From Polycladidibacter stylochi (lineage in GTDB: Bacteria; Pseudomonadota; Alphaproteobacteria; Rhizobiales; Stappiaceae): a DNA stretch of 64,000 bases. The position numbers were made by a program, and so were the translations under genes. The notes under the pieces are model-generated. The model had not been told where the DNA came from. It saw only the letters and a list, made by a program, of their open reading frames with translations, and did not search any database. The stretch spans positions 51,324-115,323 of the forward strand of contig NZ_LLWE01000040.1 in NCBI RefSeq assembly GCF_001562055.1, in the 5' to 3' direction. Below, piece by piece: positions 36,725-45,708 of the stretch (its first letter is position 1; the number at the start of each line of letters is the position of its first letter).

Positions 36725-36971
36725 TCACATTACCTTTAGCGTTCTTCTTCCCATCTATTTATAGTTTGAGGATGGGTTGGATTTGTTAATTAGCAACCTA
36801 ATGAACATGAAACACAACAGAAAAGAAGTAGAATCAGAAAAATTCTGCAAAACGCGGCAATTTGTTCACCCAAAGATTGCCAGTTAAGTGAATTATCAAT
36901 TACCGATAGGCTATCTTCGCTTTATATACCCAATAACACCGTGGTCTTGTTCAATTGAGAAAAGAAGCAAA

Positions 36972-38147
36972 ATGCAAATTACCAGAGGCCTTACACTACC
37001 TGATCCCTTACGCATTGCACGATATGAGCGTTTACCGGAGATGGGCCCACGCATTTTGTTTTTTAGTGGAGGTACAGCGCTTAACCCGCTTTCCAAAGCG
37101 CTAAAAAGGTATAGCCACAACACGATACATCTTATTACGCCATTTGACAGTGGAGGCTCTTCAGCGAAGTTACGCAGCACCTTTGGAATGCCTGCAATTG
37201 GCGATTTGCGCTCCAGACTCATGGCACTGGCGGATGAAACACTTAATGGTCACCCCGAAACCCTTGCCCTTTTTACGCACCGCCTAGCCAAAAACGCATC
37301 ACAAGATGAGTTGAAAGCGGTTCTAACAGATATGGTTTCCGAGCAACACCCGCTCATTAATCAAGTTCCCAATCCCATGCGGGACATAATCATTAACCAG
37401 CTAGATTTTTTCTTAGATGCCATGCCTAGCCATTTTGACCTTAGAGGCGCCAGTATTGGCAATCTGATACTCGCGGGCGGCTATCTCAACAATAACCAAA
37501 AGCTTGAGCCTATTCTTTTTCTCTTCTCCAAGCTGGTAAATACTCTGGGAACCGTGACAGCCACAGTCAATGCACGCCTTCACTTAGCGGCCAAATTGGA
37601 AGATGGCAGTATAGTTGTTGGCCAGCACAATATGACGGGGAAAGAAGTTTCTCCATTGTGTCAAAGAATTTCCGAGACTTATCTTACCCGTTCGCTTGAT
37701 AGTCATGAGCCCGTTAGTGTTGATATTAGCCCGAAAAAGGCACGACTCATAAATGGAGCCGATCTCATATGTTATCCACCCGGTAGCTTTCATAGTTCCT
37801 TGATGGCCAACTTACTCCCCCGTGGGGTTGGTAGCGCAATAGCCAAAGCACCAAATGCAAAAGTCTACATACCCAATCTTGGTGATGACCCAGAACAAAC
37901 AGGCTTAAGTCCTATGGAGTGCATTCATAAGCTCTTACAACAACTTAGAAAAGATGCCGGGACCAATACCCCAACCTCCAAATTGCTCAATTTTGTAATA
38001 ATAGATCAATCACAAGAAATTAATTATAATATTAACGAGTTAAAAAACGAAGGAATACAACTAATCATACAAAATATAGCTGATAAAAATAACAATAATA
38101 TTTATAATCATGATAAACTACTCGAAATATTACTATCAATGACATAA
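36972..38147 (+). CDS. CofD-related protein of the GAK-system type
   Basis: A protein of about 391 residues in the CofD/YvcK superfamily. The N-terminus (RILFFSGGTALNPLSKALKRY, then HLITPFDSGGSSAKLR, then MPAIGDLRSRLMALAD) matches what I know of the CofD-related branch named after the GAK system (ATP-grasp, amphi-Trp and kinase genes). I choose the ATG at 36972 because the family begins shortly before LPDPLRIARYERLPEMGPR; an upstream GTG adds 28 unlikely residues. CofD transfers phospholactate onto the F420 precursor, and YvcK affects cell-wall and carbon metabolism; the role of this branch is unknown. None of the usual GAK partners is visible. A phosphodiesterase-like gene follows on the same strand. 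The last 60 residues are Asn-rich and encoded by unusually AT-rich DNA. Confidence 0.75.
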   Translation: MQITRGLTLPDPLRIARYERLPEMGPRILFFSGGTALNPLSKALKRYSHNTIHLITPFDSGGSSAKLRSTFGMPAIGDLRSRLMALADETLNGHPETLALFTHRLAKNASQDELKAVLTDMVSEQHPLINQVPNPMRDIIINQLDFFLDAMPSHFDLRGASIGNLILAGGYLNNNQKLEPILFLFSKLVNTLGTVTATVNARLHLAAKLEDGSIVVGQHNMTGKEVSPLCQRISETYLTRSLDSHEPVSVDISPKKARLINGADLICYPPGSFHSSLMANLLPRGVGSAIAKAPNAKVYIPNLGDDPEQTGLSPMECIHKLLQQLRKDAGTNTPTSKLLNFVIIDQSQEINYNINELKNEGIQLIIQNIADKNNNNIYNHDKLLEILLSMT

Positions 38148-38218
38148 TTATAATCTGGTTTTGTAAAATAAAATATTGTATCGTCTTTCCATATTCGAAT
38201 TTTAAATTGATCTGTGAA

Positions 38219-39121
38219 ATGACCATACAAACTCTTATTGAACAAAGCCAGAATATCAAAACAGACTTATCTGCTAACAACCATATGGTGCGCTTAAAGT
38301 GGCACTCAGCCCGCCGGTTTCCGCAGGAAACACCGTTTACAAAGCAGGCGATCGAAATCGGCCTAACTTTAGGTGCCTCTCTTGAAGTTGATTTACGTAA
38401 GCATGCTGAAGGCGGTTTTGCTATATTGCACGATGCCACACTTGAGAGCGAAACATCCGCGACGGGCTTGGTTTCGACTGCTTCAAAGCATAAGTTAAAG
38501 CAAAACTGGCTTAAAGATAGCTCTGGGGAAATAACAGAACACCCACTACTCTTGCTAGATGATTTGCAAGCTATCATTGCCGGTAGCAATGTGGCAGATG
38601 GTGCGCTCATACAACTTGACTTGAAAACGAGGAATTACGAGCTAACAGAGCGAGACATCGCCGGCTTCGCGCATGCCGTTGATCCTATTAAAAACCACAT
38701 TATCATTAGCGGTGAAGATGACTTGGCTGTCAGCAGATTGGCCATGGCAGTACCCGGCCTGGAAGCTGGATATGATCCTTGCCGAGACTATTCGTACCTA
38801 TTAGATAACTCTGACGGAATAACTCAGTTTGTTGATAGTACTCAGAAATCAGCACAAAACGCTTCAACAATTTACCTTTTTTACCCCTTCATCCTTTTAA
38901 GCCTGCTTTGGCAAGATAACCTTGTGAAGCGCTTTCAAGACCTTGGTTACAAGGTGGATGCTTGGACCCTTAATAGTGGCAACGATAATGCTGAGGAGGA
39001 TTTCTTTAATCTCATTAGCGCTGGTGTAGACCAAATAACGACGGATGAGCCTTTTCATTTTGCCAACGTATGGCAGCAAGAGCAACTTGCGCTTGACAAT
39101 AGCCCTTTGCAATTTTCTTAA
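38219..39121 (+). CDS. Glycerophosphodiester phosphodiesterase-like protein, degenerate active site
   Basis: A protein of about 300 residues with the GDPD barrel pattern: EVDLRKHAEGGFAILHDATLE near 60-80, LDLKTRN mid-protein, KVDAWTLN and GVDQITTDEP near the end. GDPD enzymes split glycerophosphodiesters into glycerol 3-phosphate and an alcohol. The usual first motif HRG is HSARR here, and PENT is replaced by PQET, so the catalytic Arg is displaced or missing. The ExD and HD metal ligands remain. The ATG at 38219 is preferred to TTG at 38207. No signal peptide is seen, so it is cytoplasmic. It follows the CofD-related gene by about 70 bp and may be functionally linked to it. Confidence 0.7.
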   Translation: MTIQTLIEQSQNIKTDLSANNHMVRLKWHSARRFPQETPFTKQAIEIGLTLGASLEVDLRKHAEGGFAILHDATLESETSATGLVSTASKHKLKQNWLKDSSGEITEHPLLLLDDLQAIIAGSNVADGALIQLDLKTRNYELTERDIAGFAHAVDPIKNHIIISGEDDLAVSRLAMAVPGLEAGYDPCRDYSYLLDNSDGITQFVDSTQKSAQNASTIYLFYPFILLSLLWQDNLVKRFQDLGYKVDAWTLNSGNDNAEEDFFNLISAGVDQITTDEPFHFANVWQQEQLALDNSPLQFS

Positions 39122-39167
39122 ATATCAATTCGATTTGATTGACTAAAGAATACCCTTAACTCATCAT

Positions 39168-39227
39168 AGGGCAAGAGCGATAACTACAAACCAGAGTTGA
39201 GTAACTCCTCACTAAGACTCTTGCCCT
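39168..39227. repeat. Nested stem-loop between the phosphodiesterase and YfcC genes
   Basis: An outer 10-bp perfect stem (AGGGCAAGAG at 39168-39177, CTCTTGCCCT at 39218-39227) encloses a small hairpin GAGTT-GAGT-AACTC at 39194-39207. It could be a terminator, a leader structure of the next gene or an RNA element. There is no T run. Confidence 0.5.
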
Positions 39228-39309
39228 AAACGAACAAGAATAACAAACCAGAATTCGATCAGTGCTAAAAGGCGCGGTCCAAATAACAATAAAGCAAATA
39301 CCTCCTGTG

Positions 39310-40734
39310 ATGAAAAAAATAAAATTCCCCTCCGCCTACGCAATTCTCTTCTTTTTAATCATTTTGGCAGCCGTAGCCACGTGGTTGGTGCCAGCTGGGA
39401 CCTACGAGCGCGTCACCAATGAAGCACTTAATAAGCAAGTTCCTGTACCAGGCTCCTACCATGAAATAGCCCCCTCCCCGCAAGGGCTATTGGACGTGCT
39501 TATGGCACCCATTGCCGGACTATATGACCCTGTTTCTTATGAGGCGCGGGCCATCGATATTTCCATATTTGTGCTGATGATTGGTGGTTTTTTAGGGGTT
39601 GTCACCAAAACCGGAGCATTAGACGCAGGGCTCACTAAAGTTCTTGCCCGCTTGCAAGGGCGCGAGAGCTATATGATACCTATTTTAATGGCATGCTTTG
39701 CCGCCGGAGGTACCATTTTCGGCATGGCAGAAGAGACATTAGCCTTTTATGCCCTTATTGTGCCGGTTATGCTAAGGGCGGGTTATGACAGCCTTGTCGG
39801 CGCTGCTATTCTTATTCTAGGCGCAGGCATTGGCGCACTGGCCTCCACCATAAACCCGTTTGCAACCGTCATTGCTTCCAATGCAGCAGGTATTCCTTTT
39901 ACTGACGGCATTTGGTTACGCTTCCTGTTGCTTTTCATAGGCTTTGCCATTTGTGCCGGTTGGGTGATGCATTATGCAAACAAAATTAAGCGCATACCTG
40001 AACTATCGCTGGTCTATGATAAAAAGCAGCAAATTGAGCAGCATTTTTTAGGCGAAGATCTCGACGATCTTGAGCTAAAGGAAGGCCAGCACCACGCCGC
40101 TGATCTTACCTTACGCCGTAAGGTAATACTCGTTATCTTTGCGCTCACCTTTGCTCTGCTGGTACTTGGCACCTCACGCTTAGGCTGGTGGATGGGCGAA
40201 ATGTCGACTTTGTTCTTTGCCTCTGCCTTACTTATCGGCTTGATTGACCGCATGGGCGATCATAAATTCGTCTCCACCTTTATTGAAGGGGCACAAGAAC
40301 TACTTGGTGTTGCCCTTATTGTGGGCTTGGCACGTGGAATAGTTGTTATCATGGACGCCGGCTCCATCACCGATACACTGCTGAGCTGGTCAGCCGGCGC
40401 TCTGGAAGGCACAGGCAAAATCGCTTTTATCAACCTGATGTTTGCCATCGAGTTTATGTTATCTTTCCTCGTGCCGTCTACTTCTGGGCTTGCTGTACTC
40501 ACCATGCCCATATTAGCCCCCCTCGCCTCGTTCTCCGACGTTGCGACCAATCTGGTGGTCACGGCCTATCAATCTGCCAGTGGCCTAGTAAATCTCATCA
40601 CCCCAACTTCAGCCGTGGTTATTGGTGGTCTGGCCATTGCCCATGTGCCCTATGATCGCTGGTTAAAATTCATGGTTGTGCCCTTTGTTTTACTGGGACT
40701 TTTGATTATCATCAGCCTGAGTATTGCAGTTTAA
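39310..40734 (+). CDS. YfcC-family (DcuC/ArcD-like) membrane transporter
   Basis: A carrier of about 474 residues with 11-13 TM helices in the PF03606 family. Recognisable stretches are SAYAILFFLIILAAVATWLVPAGTYER at the start, GGTIFGMAEETLAFY, GAGIGALASTINPFATVIAS and FLVPSTSGLAVLTMPILAPL. Members include C4-dicarboxylate, arginine/ornithine and short-chain fatty acid carriers, but most YfcC proteins have no known substrate. I choose the ATG at 39310 (MKKIKFPSAY); a GTG 16 codons upstream is possible. It is followed closely by an acetyltransferase gene. Confidence 0.83.
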   Translation: MKKIKFPSAYAILFFLIILAAVATWLVPAGTYERVTNEALNKQVPVPGSYHEIAPSPQGLLDVLMAPIAGLYDPVSYEARAIDISIFVLMIGGFLGVVTKTGALDAGLTKVLARLQGRESYMIPILMACFAAGGTIFGMAEETLAFYALIVPVMLRAGYDSLVGAAILILGAGIGALASTINPFATVIASNAAGIPFTDGIWLRFLLLFIGFAICAGWVMHYANKIKRIPELSLVYDKKQQIEQHFLGEDLDDLELKEGQHHAADLTLRRKVILVIFALTFALLVLGTSRLGWWMGEMSTLFFASALLIGLIDRMGDHKFVSTFIEGAQELLGVALIVGLARGIVVIMDAGSITDTLLSWSAGALEGTGKIAFINLMFAIEFMLSFLVPSTSGLAVLTMPILAPLASFSDVATNLVVTAYQSASGLVNLITPTSAVVIGGLAIAHVPYDRWLKFMVVPFVLLGLLIIISLSIAV

Positions 40735-40753
40735 CACAGCGAGAATCAGCTCC

Positions 40754-41305
40754 ATGGCTAGTACCAGTAAAACACAGTGGCAATGGCAGCCGATGCAAGC
40801 ACAGCATCTGCCGCAAGTTATCGCGATGATGGCAGCGATCTACCCAGATTTACCCGAGGATAAAGCCAGCATAGAACGCAAATTGCAGCTCTATCCCAAG
40901 GGCTGCAAAGTACTGTGCGCCTCCGAGCAAGACGAAATCGTCGGTTATATGCTCTCGCACCCCTGGAAGATAGGCTGTATACCCAATTTGAACCGCCGAA
41001 TTGATGCCATTCCTGTAAAACCAGACTGTTATTTTCTGCATGATTTGGCACTTGCGCCGAAAATTCGCGGTCAAGGTGCTGCCAAGCAAGCGATTTCGCA
41101 TGTAATGGCTTTGGCCCAAAATGAACAGTTAGACCTAATTGCACTGGTTTCTGTTGAGCAAGCAGTTCCCTTTTGGTTTAATCAGGGATTTAAAACTGCC
41201 ACCGCTATGGGCCTTGTACCAACACTGGTTGATAATCCCCAATTCCAACAAAAACTAGCAACATATGGCAGTGAGGCTCGTTACCTGTTGCACCCGGTTA
41301 TTTAG
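40754..41305 (+). CDS. GNAT-family N-acetyltransferase
   Basis: A protein of about 183 residues with the GNAT acetyl-CoA-binding pattern: DCYFLHDLALAPKIRGQGAAKQAISHVMALA is the motif A region with its R-G-Q-G-A loop. GNAT enzymes transfer acetyl from acetyl-CoA to amines. The substrate is unknown. The ATG at 40754 lies 19 bp after the transporter stop, so the two genes are probably co-transcribed. Confidence 0.8.
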   Translation: MASTSKTQWQWQPMQAQHLPQVIAMMAAIYPDLPEDKASIERKLQLYPKGCKVLCASEQDEIVGYMLSHPWKIGCIPNLNRRIDAIPVKPDCYFLHDLALAPKIRGQGAAKQAISHVMALAQNEQLDLIALVSVEQAVPFWFNQGFKTATAMGLVPTLVDNPQFQQKLATYGSEARYLLHPVI

Positions 41306-41318
41306 CTTCTGTGCACAC

Positions 41319-41783
41319 CTATTCGTTCATACCGCTATCAATAACCGATTCCATACAAACAAATGTTGATGTATGTGCCACATGCGGCAAACTCGAGAGC
41401 TTCTCGCCCAAAACCCGCCGATAGCTGGAAATATCCTTGGTGCGAATTTTCAAAAGGTAATCAAAGCCGCCCGCTGTCATGTGGCATTGTTCTACCTCTG
41501 ATATTTGCCGAACGGCTTTGTTAAACGCCTCAAGCGCTTCATGCCGCGTGCTTGAGAGCGTCACCTGAATAAACGCGATATGCCCTGCACCCAACTTTTC
41601 ATGGCTGAGAATAGCTTGATAGCCCAAAATAAAGCCATCACGCTCCAATCGTTTTACCCGCGCCTGACAAGGGGTTTTGGATAGCCCCACATGTCGCGCC
41701 AAGTCGGTAATTGTCATCCGGCCTTCACGTTTGAGACATGCAAGTATTTTATGATCAAATCCATCTAATTCACTAGACACCAA
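41319..41783 (-). CDS. Lrp/AsnC-family regulator, probably of putA
   Basis: A 154-residue Lrp-type regulator with an N-terminal helix-turn-helix (MTITDLARHVGLSKTPCQARVKRLERDGFI) and a C-terminal RAM ligand-binding domain (VEQCHMTAGGFDYLLKIRTKDISSYRRVL). It is divergent from putA by about 190 bp. In several alphaproteobacteria an Lrp-type protein in this position (PutR) activates putA in response to proline. The length and its ending, VAHTSTFVCMESVID, fit that group. It is likely to bind the intergenic region. Confidence 0.85.
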   Translation of the reverse strand: MVSSELDGFDHKILACLKREGRMTITDLARHVGLSKTPCQARVKRLERDGFILGYQAILSHEKLGAGHIAFIQVTLSSTRHEALEAFNKAVRQISEVEQCHMTAGGFDYLLKIRTKDISSYRRVLGEKLSSLPHVAHTSTFVCMESVIDSGMNE

Positions 41784-41862
41784 ACCTCACAAAGTCTCCT
41801 TCTCTAAAAATATCACTTTATTTGGTTCTATCGTCTTTTTCTAGAATAATTATGGAGAGTTT

Positions 41863-41884
41863 TCCTAGAGTATTTGCGCTAGGA
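41863..41884. promoter_or_regulatory. Candidate Lrp/PutR binding palindrome
   Basis: TCCTAG and CTAGGA half-sites lie 10 bases apart, with another palindrome TTCTAGAA at 41839-41846, in the divergent lrp-putA region. Repeated CTAG-centred elements fit a multi-dimer Lrp site, but this is inference. Confidence 0.35.
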
Positions 41885-41974
41885 TTTTTAAGTATTTACC
41901 CTAAACCTCATCGGCAAGAACTAAAAACGGATGAATTGGGCGCAACAGTAAAAATATAAATTGTGGGAGCGACA

Positions 41975-44900
41975 ATGGTTGATCAGCAGCGGCATCTGGA
42001 AAAACTACGCCAAAAAGTAAGCGATTACTATCTGGTAGACGAACACAGTTGTGTCATGGAACTGGCATCCGCCCTTCAGATGCCGACCTCAATGGCTGAA
42101 GGAATACGCAGTAAAACCGTTGATCTGGTCACCAAGCTACGCACCACCACCCAACCCACCATGATGGAAAGCTTCCTAGGTGAATACGGCCTCTCCACTC
42201 AAGAAGGTATTGCACTCATGTGCCTTGCCGAAGCATTGTTGCGGGTGCCAGATACCTGCACAGTAGACGCGTTAATTGCCGATAAAATTGCCCCAAGCGC
42301 GTGGGGTGAACATCTGGGCAAAGCCAGCTCGTCATTAGTCAATGCCTCCACATGGGCCTTGTTCCTCACGGGTAAATTGCTACAGCCGCAACAACAAACA
42401 CTCGCTTCCACCTTGCGTACCATGCTCAAGCGTATGGGCGAACCTGTGCTGCGCACCGCTGTCGGTCAAGCCATGAAAGAGCTGGGCAGCCAGTTTGTTT
42501 TGGGACGTTCCATCCATGAAGCGATCAAGAATGCGACACAGTTAGAGAAAGAAGGCTTTACCTATTCCTATGACATGCTGGGGGAAGCAGCGCAAACCGA
42601 GGACGACGCCAAGCGCTACCATCTGGAATATACCCGCGCCATCACCGCCCTCGCCCGTCAGGCCAATCACGTTTCCATACACGATAATCCCGGTATCTCT
42701 GTGAAACTCAGTGCGCTTCACCCTCGTTATGAGATCACCAATAAACAACGGGTGATGGATGAACTATTCCCCCGCGTGCTCTCCTTGGCCGCTCTTGCCA
42801 AGTCTTCAGGTATTGGCCTGAATATAGATGCTGAAGAGGCCGATAGACTCGAACTTTCCCTTGATATCATCGAAGCCCTGATCGCCCACCCCTCCTTGAA
42901 AAACTGGGAAGGATTTGGCGTTGTGGTTCAAGCCTTTGGTCCGCGCGCCGCACCGGTGATTGATTGGGTCTATGAGTGCGCCAAAGCCCACCAGCGTAAA
43001 ATTACCCTGCGCTTGGTAAAGGGAGCTTACTGGGATAGTGAAATCAAACGCGCCCAAACACTGGGCTTGGGCAGCTACCCTGTTTTCACCCGCAAGGTGA
43101 ACACCGATCTTTCCTATCTGGCATGCGCACAAAAGCTGCTCGGCATGGGCGATGTTATCTACCCGCAATTCGCCACACATAACGCCCAGACTGTGACCGC
43201 TATACAACAATTCGCCAGCGCCAACAACATAACCAACTACGAGTTCCAGCGGCTGCATGGCATGGGCGAGGCTCTGCATCAGCTTGCCAAAGAAACACAC
43301 GGTACCCGCTGCCGAATATATGCCCCTGTAGGCGCACACCGCGATTTGCTCGCCTACCTAGTGCGCCGTCTGCTGGAAAACGGCGCTAACAGCTCGTTTG
43401 TCCATCAAATCCGTGACGAAGCAGTCAGTGCCGAAGAAATAGCTACAGACCCGCTAGAACTTGTTGAGCAGCTCAAACCGGATGTTGCCAACCCAAACAT
43501 TCCTTTGCCGCCTATGTTGTTTGGTGAACGCCGCTTGAATGCCCGTGGTTTTGATATTGCCGATAGCCGTCAACGCCGCGACTGGCAGCGCCACCAGCAA
43601 AACTACGCCAACCACCAGTGGTTTGCCGAGGCAATCGTTGCAAATGAAACGACAAGCCCCAACACCACAAAACAACCCGTATGCAATCCGGCGCATAACG
43701 AGCATATCATTGGCCATTGCATTGAGGCACAAGAAGCGCACATAACCAGCGCATTACAAAGCGCCAAAGACTTCGCGCCGCAATGGGCGCAAACCACACC
43801 ACAACAAAGGGTCGAAGCCCTTGAAAACTACGCCGACCTGCTGGAAGAAAACGCCGCACAAATTTTCGCTCTCCTCACTCAAGAGGCTGGCAAAACCCAT
43901 ATGGATGCAATCAATGAACTGCGCGAGGCCGTTGATTTCGCCCGCTACTACGCGGCAGAGCTGGAACGCTTGAGCTGTGAGCACCCTGACTTAGCCGCAC
44001 GCGGTACTATCCTGTGCATCTCCCCATGGAACTTCCCGCTTGCCATATTCTCAGGTCAAATTCTGGCAGCACTAGCCGCTGGTAATTGTGTGCTTGCCAA
44101 ACCGGCACCGCAAACCCCGCTCATCGCCGCGCTTGCCACCAAGCTGATGTTAGAAGCTGGCATACCTGCAAAAGCTCTGCAGCTCTTGCCCGGCGGGGCA
44201 GATGTGGGCGCACAGCTCACCAAGTCCCCATTGCTAGACGGCGTGGTGTTTACCGGCTCGACCCAAACCGCACAAAAAATAAACCAGAGCATGGCCGAAG
44301 CCATGGCTGCTGATGCTCCGCTCATTGCCGAAACGGGCGGCCTCAACGCCATGATTGTTGATTCCACCGCCCTGCCCGAGCAAGCCATTCGCGATATAAT
44401 AGCCTCTAGTTTCCAAAGTGCGGGCCAACGCTGCTCCGCCCTGCGCATGCTCTATATTCAAGAGGATGTGCTCGAACCGTTTAGCAAGATGCTGTTCGGG
44501 GCTATGGATGAATTACAACTGGGTGATCCGGTTAACTTGAACACCGATGTCGGACCGGTGATTGATCAAGCTGCCCAAGAAAAAATCAGGGTCCATTGCC
44601 AACGCTATAAAGAGCAAGACAAGCTCTTAAAACAGCTTGAAATACCTGAGCAGCTGGCGCAAACGGGCACCTATGTGGCCCCCGCTGTTATTCGTCTCGA
44701 TTCCATTGCTGAACTAGAGGAAGAGATTTTCGGCCCTGTGCTGCATATCGCCACCTTTAAAGCCAAAGACTTAAATAAGGTTCTGAGCGATATTAATGCC
44801 AAAGGCTACGGTTTGACATTTGGCATGCACACCCGCGTTGACAGCCGCGTCGAGCAAGCGGTGCGTACCATAAAAGTCGGGAATACCTATATCAATCGCA

Positions 44901-45649
44901 ACCAGATTGGCGCCGTTGTCGGCTCCCAGCCATTCGGCGGTGAAGGGCTTTCCGGCACTGGCCCTAAGGCAGGCGGCCCCAACTACTTGCAGCGCTTCTT
45001 TAAACCGCAAGCAGCGCCTCATACGCCTGCAACAAACACGCAGCTTGAAAACAAAAGCATTGGCTCAGCCCGTCTCACTGCCCTTGCTTCATCCATGAAC
45101 AATCAGGATCAATGGATCATGATACCGGAAAACCGGCAAGAGCTATGCGCTCTACTGCCCGCTGAAAAGCAGTCTATCGAGGAGATCAGCACCAACACGC
45201 TGCAAATCATGCCCGGTCCCACAGGCGAGTTAAACCAACTCAGTCGCCATGCAAAAGGAACTATCATCTGTATGGGACCGGATGAAGAAAGCCTGCAACA
45301 TCAAGCGGCCCTAGCCCTTGCAGCGGGGAATGCCGTGGTTTTGCTAGGCGAACATGCGCAAACATTAGGGGGTAAGCTGCAAGAGCTCAAAGCACCCGTG
45401 GTGTTTGAAGTCGCAAACCCAACCGAAAAAGCCTTGAAACAGGCCACAGGCTTTGCAGCTATTGCCAGCTTTGCCGATAACACAACCCAAAAGGCACTGC
45501 GGCAAACCATGGCCCAACGCCAAGGCCCGATACTGCCCTTGATCTGCGAACGGGGCCAAAACGCGTTGTATTACCATGAGCGCCACTTGTGTGTTGATAC
45601 CACGGCAGCTGGCGGCAATACCGCCCTCCTCGCTGCCTCAAATAGCTAA
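41975..45649 (+). CDS. putA: Bifunctional proline dehydrogenase/P5C dehydrogenase PutA
   Basis: PutA oxidises proline to P5C with FAD and then to glutamate with NAD+. The protein is about 1224 residues. An N-terminal arm is followed by the proline dehydrogenase barrel (about 150-460, with ISVKLSALHPRYE, INIDAEEADRLE-like LNIDAEEADRLE and YLVRRLLENGANSSF). The aldehyde dehydrogenase domain (about 545-1010) has FTGSTQTAQ, AETGGLNAM and the catalytic Cys820 in SAGQRCSALR. A C-terminal extension of about 200 residues resembles a degenerate aldehyde dehydrogenase-like domain of long PutA types. The ribbon-helix-helix DNA-binding domain of E. coli PutA is absent, so control probably rests with the divergent Lrp protein. 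GGGAG precedes the ATG at 41975. Confidence 0.93.
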   Translation: MVDQQRHLEKLRQKVSDYYLVDEHSCVMELASALQMPTSMAEGIRSKTVDLVTKLRTTTQPTMMESFLGEYGLSTQEGIALMCLAEALLRVPDTCTVDALIADKIAPSAWGEHLGKASSSLVNASTWALFLTGKLLQPQQQTLASTLRTMLKRMGEPVLRTAVGQAMKELGSQFVLGRSIHEAIKNATQLEKEGFTYSYDMLGEAAQTEDDAKRYHLEYTRAITALARQANHVSIHDNPGISVKLSALHPRYEITNKQRVMDELFPRVLSLAALAKSSGIGLNIDAEEADRLELSLDIIEALIAHPSLKNWEGFGVVVQAFGPRAAPVIDWVYECAKAHQRKITLRLVKGAYWDSEIKRAQTLGLGSYPVFTRKVNTDLSYLACAQKLLGMGDVIYPQFATHNAQTVTAIQQFASANNITNYEFQRLHGMGEALHQLAKETHGTRCRIYAPVGAHRDLLAYLVRRLLENGANSSFVHQIRDEAVSAEEIATDPLELVEQLKPDVANPNIPLPPMLFGERRLNARGFDIADSRQRRDWQRHQQNYANHQWFAEAIVANETTSPNTTKQPVCNPAHNEHIIGHCIEAQEAHITSALQSAKDFAPQWAQTTPQQRVEALENYADLLEENAAQIFALLTQEAGKTHMDAINELREAVDFARYYAAELERLSCEHPDLAARGTILCISPWNFPLAIFSGQILAALAAGNCVLAKPAPQTPLIAALATKLMLEAGIPAKALQLLPGGADVGAQLTKSPLLDGVVFTGSTQTAQKINQSMAEAMAADAPLIAETGGLNAMIVDSTALPEQAIRDIIASSFQSAGQRCSALRMLYIQEDVLEPFSKMLFGAMDELQLGDPVNLNTDVGPVIDQAAQEKIRVHCQRYKEQDKLLKQLEIPEQLAQTGTYVAPAVIRLDSIAELEEEIFGPVLHIATFKAKDLNKVLSDINAKGYGLTFGMHTRVDSRVEQAVRTIKVGNTYINRNQIGAVVGSQPFGGEGLSGTGPKAGGPNYLQRFFKPQAAPHTPATNTQLENKSIGSARLTALASSMNNQDQWIMIPENRQELCALLPAEKQSIEEISTNTLQIMPGPTGELNQLSRHAKGTIICMGPDEESLQHQAALALAAGNAVVLLGEHAQTLGGKLQELKAPVVFEVANPTEKALKQATGFAAIASFADNTTQKALRQTMAQRQGPILPLICERGQNALYYHERHLCVDTTAAGGNTALLAASNS

Positions 45650-45653
45650 AAAG

Positions 45654-45685
45654 AAGCCCCCGTTTGTCAAGCAAGCGGGGGCTTT
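45654..45685. terminator. Bidirectional terminator between putA and uxaC
   Basis: A 13-bp stem including one G-T pair (AAGCCCCCGTTTG with CAAGCGGGGGCTT), with a five-base loop, sits between the two convergent stop codons and ends in TTT. Confidence 0.85.
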
Positions 45686-45708
45686 AAAATTCTCACGGAA
45701 TTGAGAGC

